From assembly GCA_002469845.1 (NCBI GenBank), contig DKNZ01000018.1, positions 1 through 15,744 on the forward strand: 15,744 bases of DNA, in the 5' to 3' direction. The translations under genes were made by a program, and so were the position numbers. Below the pieces are notes generated by a model. That model worked only from the letters and a program-made list of their open reading frames with translations. It was not told the DNA's origin and searched no databases. The stretch's first letter is position 1, and each line of letters begins with the position of its first letter. Source of the stretch: Cellvibrionales bacterium UBA7375. Lineage in GTDB: Bacteria; Pseudomonadota; Gammaproteobacteria; Pseudomonadales; Porticoccaceae. Positions 1 through 7,990 of this stretch are shown one piece after another.

Positions 1-562
1 TAGATTTCTCGCAGCGTATGCCGCCAGTGCAAAACATCGCAACTTTTTTATGTTCGTTAGCATCCAAGTTATTTTTTGACCACTCAGGAAAGTCTCTAAA
101 GCTTGTAGTCTTGGGGTCGATGGCATTTTTAAAAGTACCAACCTGAACTTCATAGTCATTGCGAGTGTCGACTAAAACCACATCGGGGTCAGAGATAAGA
201 TAATTCCAGTCTTCTGGTTTTACATAGGTACCCACGGTTTGCTTAGGGTCAATACCCTCAACCCCCATAGTGACAATTTCCTTTTTTAGTTTTACCTTAG
301 TGCGATAGAAGGGGATTTTATCATCAAAGGTTTCTTTGCTATCAATATTTTCTAGACCCGGCTGTTGCTTGATCCAGTCGAGTAAATTGTCTATGCCTTG
401 TCTAGTTCCAGAGACAGTGCCATTAATGCCTTCAGCCGCCAAAAGAAGAGTGCCGAAAATATTATTTTGATTCATGGCGTCAAGAAGCGGTAAGCGCAAA
501 CTTTCGAAGTGGGGTAGCGCCACAAATTTATACATGGCACAGGTAACATACTGAGTAGGCAT
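1..562 (-). CDS. trhO: TrhO (YceA/UPF0176) rhodanese-like tRNA U34 hydroxylase, N-terminal 187 residues, cut by window edge
   Basis: The reading frame on the minus strand starts at ATG 562-560 and stays open to the window edge; about 187 of the usual 320-350 residues are present. The start follows an AAAGGGG ribosome-binding site about 6 bases upstream. The protein opens MPTQYVTCAMYKFVAL and has the UPF0176 N-terminal domain (about residues 5-95, with LLLAAEGINGTVSG). A rhodanese domain follows, with the active-site loop CTGGIRCEKS, in which Cys178 is the expected catalytic cysteine and Cys184 the second conserved one. TrhO proteins make 5-hydroxyuridine at wobble position 34 of tRNAs, using oxygen, as the first step to cmo5U or mcmo5U; the enzyme is cytosolic. 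The C-terminal part lies outside the window. It is divergent from the DraG-like gene at 671. Family assignment is firm; function is by homology. Confidence 0.93.
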   Translation of the reverse strand, partial: MPTQYVTCAMYKFVALPHFESLRLPLLDAMNQNNIFGTLLLAAEGINGTVSGTRQGIDNLLDWIKQQPGLENIDSKETFDDKIPFYRTKVKLKKEIVTMGVEGIDPKQTVGTYVKPEDWNYLISDPDVVLVDTRNDYEVQVGTFKNAIDPKTTSFRDFPEWSKNNLDANEHKKVAMFCTGGIRCEKS

Positions 563-634
563 TATTGCCCCTTTAAAGGTTGTTCAGCTAAACCAGAACG
601 TAAATCTGGCGCATACTTATTTTTAAGTTGTGCT

Positions 635-643
635 ATTGTAGCA
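635..643 (-). promoter_or_regulatory. Candidate extended -10 promoter of trhO
   Basis: Read on the minus strand this is TGCTACAAT: a TG-N extension plus TACAAT, a 5/6 match to the sigma-70 -10 box. I see no good -35 box, which fits the extended -10 class. The predicted transcript starts near 628, giving a leader of about 65 bases. That leader contains a small inverted repeat CCAGA-N7-TCTGG (593-609). Prediction by eye only. Confidence 0.4.
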
Positions 644-670
644 AAAAACAAAAAGTAAAAATATTTAGCA

Positions 671-2047
671 ATGCCCAAAAAGCCCTACAGTCATAAACAA
701 GTGTTCTTTTTAGCCGTGATAATGTTTCTAATTATTGCGGTTGGAGCCAGTATTTATTGGTCGCCTAAAAAACCCACTTCCTCAGAAACTTACCAAATAT
801 CCCGCGATCAATACCAACAAAAATTTGAAGGATTCTGGTTGGGTCAAAATATAGCCAACTGGACCGGGCTTATCACCGAAATGGATAAGGTAGGTACTCC
901 AGAGACAATGCCTTTCTATACCGATGACGACTGGGGAAGCAAAGATCAGGTAGCTATGTGGGGTGAGTATGTGCCTCATGCAACCCATATTGATTTTTAT
1001 TTTCAGCCCCAGGAAAGCCCCTGGGGCGCCGATGACGATACTGATATTGAATATATGTATCTTTATCTTCACCACAGCTTAAAAGTTACAAAGCTAAGCC
1101 CTGAACAAATCCGTCAAGGTTGGTTAACCCATATCTATTCAGAGCAAGACGCTCCTCTGTATAAAAAATTCGCCAATTCAGTACCTCAGGTGGAAAACTT
1201 TCTCTGGGAATCTAATCAGCAGGCGAGACTATTGATGGAGCAGGGCCTATTACCGCCGCAAACCAGTGAGCCAGAGAACAACCCAAAATACAATATGATA
1301 GATGCCCAGTTAACCACTGAAATATTTGGCTTGCTGGCGCCTGGACGACCGGATATAGCGCTGGATATAGCAAAACTACCCATTAGAACTACTGCTAAGT
1401 ACGACGCCCAGTGGATTGCCGAGTTTTATGTGGCAATGCACAGCCTGGCCGCTGTTTTTGATAACCAAAAAAGTCTAAAACAACAAACTCAGTGGCTAGC
1501 GGATCAAGCTAGTACTTATTTGCCCAAGGGTTCAGCATCTAAAGCGGTATATCAGTTTGTCAAAGATCATTATCAGAATAATCCAGACAAGAGTGACTGG
1601 GAATCCACAAGAGACGCAGTCTATAAGCGCTATCAGCTTAATACTAATGATGGCTATCAATACAATCAGCCTTTTGATGCAGTCATTAATTTCGCCGCAA
1701 GCCTAGTCAGTCTTTTTTATGGTGAGGGCGATATAGTTCGCACCCTAAAAATTGGCACCTTGGTTGGATGGGATTCGGATAATCCAACCGCCACATGGGG
1801 AGGTCTTCTGGGCTTTATGTTGGGCCATCAAGGGGTTAAAAATGCATTTCAAATAGCGTCTATTTCCGACACTTATTGGATTCATAGAACGCGTCGTAAC
1901 TTTCCTGATACAACGCCCGAAAGGGCAGGTGAAACCAACCTAAAAGAAATGGCAAAAATGGCTATTAATGTCATTGATTGGATGGTTATCGAGCCTATGG
2001 GCGGCACCTTGAGTGCTGATAATAATTATTGGATAATAGATAAATAA
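671..2047 (+). CDS. Membrane-anchored ADP-ribosylglycohydrolase (DraG/ARH) family protein
   Basis: 458 residues. The N-terminus is basic (MPKKPYSHK), then a hydrophobic segment at about residues 11-30 looks like a signal anchor or uncleaved signal. That would put the rest of the protein outside the cytoplasm by the positive-inside rule. The body matches the all-helical ADP-ribosylglycohydrolase fold (PF03747). It has an opening motif GFWLGQNIANWTG (about 54-66) with Glu70 after it, an acidic metal-site motif DDDTDIEY at 121-128, a middle block LTTEIFGLLAPGRPDIAL, and the C-terminal metal motif GWDSDN (Asp368, Asp370) followed by a GGLLG helix. These correspond to the two-magnesium site of DraG/ARH enzymes, so catalysis looks possible. 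The family removes ADP-ribose from proteins or cleaves related N- or O-glycosidic bonds; the real substrate here is unknown. No clear ribosome-binding site precedes the ATG. It has no obvious operon partner; the next gene on the same strand lies 161 bases downstream. Confidence 0.8.
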   Translation: MPKKPYSHKQVFFLAVIMFLIIAVGASIYWSPKKPTSSETYQISRDQYQQKFEGFWLGQNIANWTGLITEMDKVGTPETMPFYTDDDWGSKDQVAMWGEYVPHATHIDFYFQPQESPWGADDDTDIEYMYLYLHHSLKVTKLSPEQIRQGWLTHIYSEQDAPLYKKFANSVPQVENFLWESNQQARLLMEQGLLPPQTSEPENNPKYNMIDAQLTTEIFGLLAPGRPDIALDIAKLPIRTTAKYDAQWIAEFYVAMHSLAAVFDNQKSLKQQTQWLADQASTYLPKGSASKAVYQFVKDHYQNNPDKSDWESTRDAVYKRYQLNTNDGYQYNQPFDAVINFAASLVSLFYGEGDIVRTLKIGTLVGWDSDNPTATWGGLLGFMLGHQGVKNAFQIASISDTYWIHRTRRNFPDTTPERAGETNLKEMAKMAINVIDWMVIEPMGGTLSADNNYWIIDK

Positions 2048-2115
2048 TACATATATATCAGTAATATAAGATACTATTATAATCTAAAGTATAACTAATT
2101 ATTTCATCTAAATGA

Positions 2116-2127
2116 GACTGCTCAGTC
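2116..2127. promoter_or_regulatory. Inverted repeat GACTG-N2-CAGTC upstream of the acyl-CoA dehydrogenase, possible operator
   Basis: GACTGCTCAGTC has perfect 5-base arms around a 2-base centre, 82 bases before the acyl-CoA dehydrogenase start. Short GC-bearing dyads of this shape are typical of TetR-family regulators of acyl-CoA genes, but no regulator gene is in view and no clear -10/-35 pair could be placed next to it. It is the one ordered element I see in the AT-rich gap 2048-2208. Confidence 0.25.
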
Positions 2128-2208
2128 ATAGTTTTAAGTTTACTCCAAGACCAAATTTGGACTAGTATTTATAGGCTAAGGTGAGATGTTATTAAGGAGC
2201 CAGCCACC

Positions 2209-3978
2209 ATGACAGTCTACAAGGTTCCTCAACAGGAATTGCAGTTTGTACTAGAGCATCTAGTGAATTATTCAAAACTCTGCACCCTGCCGGGTTTTGA
2301 AGAATCTGGGCAGGATATGGTTGCAGCTATTTTGCCTGAAGCAGCAAAATTCTTCGAGCAAGTGGTGGCACCCACTAATTGGGCATCCAATACCCAGCCA
2401 GCCTATCTCGAATCTGATCGAGTTATGACTTCCCCAGCCTTAGATGGTGTTTATCAACAAATGGTTGAGGCAGGCTGGTGTTCCCTCAGTGGTGCAACAA
2501 AGTATGGTGGTGCTGGTTTTCCTGGGGTAATTGATGCAGTAGTGCAAGAAATGCTGCAGTCGGCCAATGTTGGTTTCAGTTTATTGCCTACCCTGACTCG
2601 CGGGGTTATTCGCGCATTAAATAGTTATGGCTCGGAGCAACAAAAAGACCAGTATCTAGAAAAATTAATTTCAGGGGTATGGTCAGGCACCATGAACCTC
2701 ACTGAATCTCAGGCGGGTAGTGATTTATCGGCGGTAAAAACTAAGGCTATTCCGGCGGATGACCACTATCTTATTAGCGGTCAAAAAATCTACATCACCT
2801 GGGGTGACCACGAGCAAGCTGAAAATATCATTCACCTTGTGTTAGCCCGTCTGCCTGATGCGCCCGAGGGAAATGAGGGTATTTCCCTGTTTTTAGTGCC
2901 TAAATATACTCTTAATGATGATGGCAGTATCGGATCGCAAAATGATGTAAAGGCCGTAGGTGTTGAGCATAAGTTAGGTATTCATAGTAGTCCCACCTGT
3001 ACTTTAGCCTTTGGTGATAATGGTGGAGCAATAGGCTATTTAGTTGGGCCAAAAAATCAAGGCCTTATGTGCATGTTTAGTATGATGAACCATGCGCGAT
3101 TAGCTGTAGGTCATCAGGGTGTATCGTTAAGTGAACGCGCCTATCAGCAGGCGGTTGAGTATGCCAGTCAAAGGGTTCAGGGTACGGTTCAAGGAATCGA
3201 GGGCCGTGCACCCATCATTCATCACCCAGATGTAGTGCGTATGCTTGCTCAAATGCGGGCTTTAACCGAGGGCGGAAGGGCAATATCACTTTACGCCATG
3301 ACTGCCGAAGATCGCAGCACTCATCATCAAGAACAGCAAACAAGAGAATTATGTGCCCAGCGAGTAGAGATAATGACACCATTGGTAAAGGGCTGGTGTA
3401 CCGAAATGGCAATGGAGACTACATCTCTAGGGGTTCAGGTGCATGGTGGTATGGGCTTTATCGAAGAAACAGGCGCCGCCCAACATATGCGTGATGCGCG
3501 TATATTACCGATTTATGAGGGCACTAATGGTATCCAAGCATTGGACTTTATAGGTCGCAAATGTCTTCGCGATAAAGGCAGTGGACTACAACAGTTAATC
3601 ACTGAAATGACCCAAACTGTTGATGATTGTGATATTGAGTCGAAATCCATTAAAACCCTGCTGGACAACCTTATAAATACTATTGACCAGTGCCAACTTG
3701 CTCTTGAGCATATTTTACAGGCGCCTCACAAAACCTCCTTTGTGGCCTATCAATTTATGATGCTGTTTGGCAATTCAATTGCCTATTGGCAGCTAGTGAT
3801 ACTGGCCTGTGCGGCACAGCGAAAGATACAAGCAGGGGACACAGATCAATTTTTGAGGCAAAAAATAGCCACAACCCAGTTTTATAGCGCCCAAATACTA
3901 CCGCGAAACCATATGCACTTAGAGGCCATTATTTCTGATGTAAAATTTGTCGATGATCTTAATTTTGAAACCCATTAA
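2209..3978 (+). CDS. Long acyl-CoA dehydrogenase (DmdC/FadE-like, with C-terminal extension)
   Basis: 589 residues, much longer than the roughly 380 of simple acyl-CoA dehydrogenases. It starts at ATG 2209 with AAGGAG (2194-2199) 9 bases upstream. Domains in order: the short AcylCoA_DH_N leader (about 2-35, including LPGFEE), an N-terminal helical domain (about 40-155), the beta domain with FAD-contact motif LTESQAGSDLSAVKTKA (about 163-180) and YITWGDHE, the C-terminal helical domain, and an extra helical tail after about residue 460. Glu437 in IYEGTNGIQALD is the expected catalytic base that removes the alpha proton of the acyl-CoA while FAD takes the hydride. Such proteins include 3-methylmercaptopropionyl-CoA dehydrogenase (DmdC) and fatty-acid FadE-like enzymes; sequence alone does not separate them here, and dmdA, dmdB and dmdD are not in the window. 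It is cytosolic and FAD-dependent. It converges on the DUF2970 gene, with only 6 bases between the stop codons and no clear terminator. Confidence 0.9.
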   Translation: MTVYKVPQQELQFVLEHLVNYSKLCTLPGFEESGQDMVAAILPEAAKFFEQVVAPTNWASNTQPAYLESDRVMTSPALDGVYQQMVEAGWCSLSGATKYGGAGFPGVIDAVVQEMLQSANVGFSLLPTLTRGVIRALNSYGSEQQKDQYLEKLISGVWSGTMNLTESQAGSDLSAVKTKAIPADDHYLISGQKIYITWGDHEQAENIIHLVLARLPDAPEGNEGISLFLVPKYTLNDDGSIGSQNDVKAVGVEHKLGIHSSPTCTLAFGDNGGAIGYLVGPKNQGLMCMFSMMNHARLAVGHQGVSLSERAYQQAVEYASQRVQGTVQGIEGRAPIIHHPDVVRMLAQMRALTEGGRAISLYAMTAEDRSTHHQEQQTRELCAQRVEIMTPLVKGWCTEMAMETTSLGVQVHGGMGFIEETGAAQHMRDARILPIYEGTNGIQALDFIGRKCLRDKGSGLQQLITEMTQTVDDCDIESKSIKTLLDNLINTIDQCQLALEHILQAPHKTSFVAYQFMMLFGNSIAYWQLVILACAAQRKIQAGDTDQFLRQKIATTQFYSAQILPRNHMHLEAIISDVKFVDDLNFETH

Positions 3979-3984
3979 AACCTT

Positions 3985-4197
3985 TTAAGGGCTTAAAACT
4001 AAGCCTATCACTGAGGCAATTGTGATAATAAATAGTAAAGTAAACACAATGCCGCCAATAATAAATACAAGCGGATTGCCTTGCTCAAAATCTCGGGTAC
4101 GGTTTTTATCACTCTGAACGCCAATTGCTGCGGCTAAAATACTTTTAATCAGGGCAATAAGGCTAGGCTTCTGTTTGTTTTGCGATGAGTTGGACAT
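3985..4197 (-). CDS. DUF2970 small inner-membrane protein
   Basis: 70 residues. It has a polar N-terminus (MSNSSQNKQKPS), an amphipathic stretch SILAAAIGVQSDKNRTRDFEQGNP (first half residues about 19-30), and one strong transmembrane helix at about 45-67. The GVQS-x-K-N-R-x-R-DF-x-QG signature is that of DUF2970 (PF11174), a small proteobacterial membrane family with no known function. It starts 3 bases after the metH stop codon on the same strand, so it is almost surely translated from the metH transcript. There is no strong ribosome-binding site of its own, which suggests translational coupling. Family call is good; no role can be given from sequence. Confidence 0.85.
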   Translation of the reverse strand: MSNSSQNKQKPSLIALIKSILAAAIGVQSDKNRTRDFEQGNPLVFIIGGIVFTLLFIITIASVIGLVLSP

Positions 4198-4200
4198 GGT

Positions 4201-7200
4201 TTAATCCAAAATTGGGCTCAACCAGCGCTCAAGCTCATTAATTGGCATAGCTTTTCTTTGCGCAAGCGACTCAAGCTGGTCCCTATCGATTTTACCGGTA
4301 TTAAAATACTTGGACGCCGGATGACCAAAATACCAGCCGCTTACCGCGGCAGCAGGGCTCATAGCAAAGCTATCGGTTAATTCTAGCCCAGTGTGTTCGG
4401 TAGCATTTAGCAATTCAAATAGGGCTGCCTTCTCAGTATGATCAGGGCAGGCGGGATAACCGGGAGCAGGGCGAATACCGCGGTATTTCTCCTTGATCAG
4501 CGCCTCATTATCCAGAGCTTCATCGGCGGCATAACCCCAGTATTCACGGCGTACGCGCTCATGTAAATGCTCGGCAAAGGCCTCGGCTAAACGATCGGCT
4601 AAGGCCTTGACCATAATTGCATTGTAGTCATCCTGTTGGGCCTCATACTGCTCGGCCAACTCGTCGGCACCAATACCTGTAGTGACCGCAAAGCCGCCGA
4701 TATAATCCTTAATGCCGCTATCTTTGGGGGCAATATAATCCGCAATTGACAGCAACTCTTCGCTGGCACCCGGTTTTTGAATTTGTTGACGGATATGATG
4801 AACCGTTGCCAGCTTAGACTTGTCGGCTGGGTCGTATATCTCAATATCATCGTGGTTGACGCTATTGGCTTCCCATAGACCAAATACTGCGCGCGCAGTA
4901 AGTCTTTTATTATCAATAATATCTTTAAGTAATACCTGTGCGTCTTCAAATAGGTTTTGCGCGGCTTCACCCACTACCTCATCGTTAAAAATCTTTGGGT
5001 ATTTGCCCACCAGATCCCAAGTGATAAAAAATGGTGTCCAATCGATATAGGGCACTAAAGTTTCAAGTGGGTAATCATCTAATACGTTAACCCCGAGTTG
5101 CTTGGGAATATCTGGGTTAAAGTCGCGCCAATTTAACTGTGGTTTTTGCTTAACCGCATCCTCATAGGCAAATAATGTGCCCCTTGAGGTCCGGTTGGCG
5201 GTGCGCAATCTAACTGCGTCATAGTCTTTTTGGATTTCCGCCACAAAGCCATCGCGGCTATCATCACTGATCAACTTACTGGCCACGCCCACGGCGCGAG
5301 AGGCATCAGAGACATAGATTACCTGATTCTCTTGGTAAGTGGGGGCGATCTTAACCGCTGTATGCGCTTTCGATGTAGTAGCACCACCGATTAATAGGGG
5401 CACAGAAAAGCCCTGACGCTGCATTTCCTTGCCCAGATGCACCATTTCATCAAGGGATGGGGTAATCAAGCCAGAAAGACCGATAATATCCACCTGTTCT
5501 TCCTTGGCGATCTGCAGGATTTTTTCAGCGGGCACCATCACCCCTAGGTCGATTACCTCGTAGTTATTACATTGCAACACCACACCCACAATATTTTTAC
5601 CAATATCATGAACATCGCCCTTAACTGTAGCCATTAATATCTTGCCATTACTGCTGGCAGCTTCATCCTTTTCATCTTCAATATAGGGCTGAAGATAAGC
5701 AACGGCCTGTTTCATTACTCGCGCAGACTTAACCACCTGAGGAAGAAACATCTTACCTGAACCAAAAAGATCGCCGACAATATTCATACCGTCCATCAGT
5801 GCGCCCTCAATGACTTCGAGGGGGCGATTGGCGGCGAGGCGAGCCTGTTCAGTATCCTCTTCGATAAACGCGGTAATACCTTTAACCAGAGCATGTTCCA
5901 AGCGACGATTAACGTCTGCTTCGCGCCAGCTTAAATCTTCAGTAGTTTTCTTGGCAGAGCCGTCGCCGCGATAATCATCGGCAATTGCCAACAGATTTTC
6001 CGTGGCTTCATCATTGCGGTATAGCACCAAATCTTCAACAGCATCACGCAGTGCAGGGGGCAACTCGTCGTACAAAGCCAATTGACCGGCATTAACGATA
6101 CCCATACTAAGACCCTCGCGGATAGCATGGAATAAAAAAGCAGAATGAATTGCTTCCCTAACGGGATTATTGCCCCTGAACGAGAACGATACATTGGAAA
6201 TTCCCCCAGACACTAATACGTGGGGCAGGTTTTGCTTTATCCAGCCGGTAGCCTCGATAAAGTCCAAGCCATAGCGTTTATGTTCTTCGATACCTGTGGC
6301 CACCGCAAATACATTGGGGTCAAAAATAATATCTTCCGCTGGAAAGCCCACCTGATTGACCAGAATATCGTAGCTACGCTGACAAATTTGTTGGCGGCGC
6401 TCAAGATTGTCCGCCTGACCCTCTTCATCAAAAGCCATCACCACAATTGCTGCACCGTATTTCTTACATAGGTGCGCCTTGTCGACAAATTCCGCTTCAC
6501 CCTCTTTAAGGCTAATAGAATTGACCACCGACTTACCCTGGATGCATTTAAGTCCAGCTTCGATAACCTCCCATTTGGAGGAATCCACCATAATCGGCAC
6601 TCGAGAAATATCTGGTTCCGAGGCAATTAAATTAAGGAATTTCACCATTGCGGGAATGGCTTCTAACATTCCCTCATCCATATTTACATCGATAATCTGC
6701 GCGCCATTTTCCACCTGCTGAAGGGCAACCTGAAGTGCTTCATCGTAATTTTCTTCAAGTATCAGGCGTTTAAATTTAGCTGATCCTGTGACATTACAGC
6801 GTTCACCAACATTCACAAATAAGGAATTTGTATCAATGGTGAACGGCTCCAAACCAGAAAGGCGACAGGCAGGTGCAATTTCAGGAATTTTACGTGGTTT
6901 AATAGGGGCAACAGCCTCTGCAATCGCCTTAATATGCTCAGGGGTAGTGCCACAACAACCGCCAACAATATTAAGTAAACCCGACTGCGCGAATTCTGCA
7001 ATAGTCTTTGCCATTGCCTCAGGTCCTAGATCATAGCCACCAAACTCATTGGGTAATCCAGCATTGGGGTGAGCAGTTACCAGTGTATCTGCCACATTGG
7101 ATATTTCTAATAGGTGAGGGCGCAACTCATCGGGGCCCAGCGCACAGTTTAAGCCAACACTTACAGGATCACTATGGCGTACCGAATTCCAAAAAGCCTC

Positions 7201-7893
7201 GGGCGTTTGCCCCGACAATGTACGACCACTGGCATCAGTAATGGTGCCACTAATCATGATGGGCAAATAGGTGTCTAGCTTTTCGAAAACGACCTGTACC
7301 GCAAACAGCGCCGCTTTAGCGTTAAGCGTATCGAATATGGTTTCCACCATAATAATGTCGCAACCACCTTCGATTAAAGCTTGTGTTGATTCACAATAGT
7401 CCTCAACCAATTGATCAAAAATTACATTACGCGCACCGGGATCATTAACATCCGGCGACAAGGAGGTGGTTTGGCTAGTAGGGCCTAAAATACCAGCGAC
7501 AAATCGCGGTCGCTCTGGGGTAGAAAACTCATCGGCCGCCTGTCGTGCCAATTTGGCAGATTCGAGGTTAATCTCCGCAGAAATAGACTGCATATTGTAA
7601 TCAGCCTGAGAGACGCGGGTTGAGTTAAAGGTATTGGTCTCAATAATATCCGCGCCAGCATCGAGATAGGCGCGGTGAATATCCAGAATAATATTGGGCT
7701 GAGTCAGACTTAATAAATCGTTATTGCCCTTAATCTCTGAATCCCAGTCGGCAAAGCGCTGGCCGCGAAAATCGGCTTCCTCAAGACTATGCTGTTGAAT
7801 CATAGTACCCATGGCACCATCAATCAGCAGAATTCTCTGTTGTGCGGCCTCCACTAGGGAAATATAATTTTCATTTAAACAAGTCTTACGCAT
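4201..7893 (-). CDS. metH: Cobalamin-dependent methionine synthase MetH
   Basis: 1230 residues, the full length of the family (E. coli 1227). It transfers a methyl group from 5-methyltetrahydrofolate to homocysteine through cobalamin, giving methionine and tetrahydrofolate in the cytosol. All modules are present in order. The homocysteine domain (about 15-330) has zinc ligands Cys250 (GLNCALG) and Cys313/Cys314 (GGCCGTT). The pterin domain (about 355-615) carries NVGERCNVTGS. The cap is at about 650-745. The B12 domain (about 750-885) has DVHDIGKN, where His762 is the lower axial cobalt ligand. The C-terminal reactivation domain (about 905-1225) has the AdoMet motif RPAPGYPACPDH. All key residues are intact. 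The ATG at 7893 precedes a normal N-terminus; its ribosome-binding site is weak. It is divergent from nfuA, is followed by DUF2970, and has a likely operator upstream (7925-7940). Its use implies access to B12, made or imported. Confidence 0.98.
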   Translation of the reverse strand: MRKTCLNENYISLVEAAQQRILLIDGAMGTMIQQHSLEEADFRGQRFADWDSEIKGNNDLLSLTQPNIILDIHRAYLDAGADIIETNTFNSTRVSQADYNMQSISAEINLESAKLARQAADEFSTPERPRFVAGILGPTSQTTSLSPDVNDPGARNVIFDQLVEDYCESTQALIEGGCDIIMVETIFDTLNAKAALFAVQVVFEKLDTYLPIMISGTITDASGRTLSGQTPEAFWNSVRHSDPVSVGLNCALGPDELRPHLLEISNVADTLVTAHPNAGLPNEFGGYDLGPEAMAKTIAEFAQSGLLNIVGGCCGTTPEHIKAIAEAVAPIKPRKIPEIAPACRLSGLEPFTIDTNSLFVNVGERCNVTGSAKFKRLILEENYDEALQVALQQVENGAQIIDVNMDEGMLEAIPAMVKFLNLIASEPDISRVPIMVDSSKWEVIEAGLKCIQGKSVVNSISLKEGEAEFVDKAHLCKKYGAAIVVMAFDEEGQADNLERRQQICQRSYDILVNQVGFPAEDIIFDPNVFAVATGIEEHKRYGLDFIEATGWIKQNLPHVLVSGGISNVSFSFRGNNPVREAIHSAFLFHAIREGLSMGIVNAGQLALYDELPPALRDAVEDLVLYRNDEATENLLAIADDYRGDGSAKKTTEDLSWREADVNRRLEHALVKGITAFIEEDTEQARLAANRPLEVIEGALMDGMNIVGDLFGSGKMFLPQVVKSARVMKQAVAYLQPYIEDEKDEAASSNGKILMATVKGDVHDIGKNIVGVVLQCNNYEVIDLGVMVPAEKILQIAKEEQVDIIGLSGLITPSLDEMVHLGKEMQRQGFSVPLLIGGATTSKAHTAVKIAPTYQENQVIYVSDASRAVGVASKLISDDSRDGFVAEIQKDYDAVRLRTANRTSRGTLFAYEDAVKQKPQLNWRDFNPDIPKQLGVNVLDDYPLETLVPYIDWTPFFITWDLVGKYPKIFNDEVVGEAAQNLFEDAQVLLKDIIDNKRLTARAVFGLWEANSVNHDDIEIYDPADKSKLATVHHIRQQIQKPGASEELLSIADYIAPKDSGIKDYIGGFAVTTGIGADELAEQYEAQQDDYNAIMVKALADRLAEAFAEHLHERVRREYWGYAADEALDNEALIKEKYRGIRPAPGYPACPDHTEKAALFELLNATEHTGLELTDSFAMSPAAAVSGWYFGHPASKYFNTGKIDRDQLESLAQRKAMPINELERWLSPILD

Positions 7894-7924
7894 ATTATGC
7901 TCAAGAGCCTTTATTCATTAATCT

Positions 7925-7957
7925 ATCAAAATATTTTGATGGATGCGCATCATACCA
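7925..7957 (-). promoter_or_regulatory. metH promoter (extended -10) with perfect 16-bp palindromic operator candidate
   Basis: On the minus strand TGGTATGAT (7957-7949) is an extended -10 element: TG-N plus TATGAT, a 5/6 match. The predicted start of transcription is near 7942. Directly downstream lies ATCAAAATATTTTGAT (7925-7940), a perfect palindrome of 16 bases, and GATGCGCATC (7942-7951), a perfect 10-base palindrome, overlaps the -10. A repressor bound there would block initiation of metH. The ATCAA-N6-TTGAT layout is common for ArsR-family repressors, including the S-adenosylhomocysteine sensor SahR that controls methionine-cycle genes. That link is inference. The sequence symmetry itself is seen directly. 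Confidence 0.5.
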
Positions 7958-7990
7958 GTATTTTTCAAAAAGAAAAGTTTTGTTTAGACC

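Noticed and set aside
3983..3998. TTTTAAG-GG-CTTAAAA as a terminator between the acyl-CoA dehydrogenase and DUF2970
   Set aside because: The arms are A/T pairs almost throughout, the centre of two bases is too short for a hairpin loop without breaking pairs, and it overlaps the DUF2970 stop codon.
4599..4970. A 123-codon frame on the minus strand inside metH
   Set aside because: Same strand but a different frame from the intact metH reactivation domain; a shadow frame.
7925..7940. FNR/Anr box in the metH upstream palindrome
   Set aside because: FNR sites read TTGAT-N4-ATCAA; here the half-sites are in the opposite order (ATCAA-N6-TTGAT).
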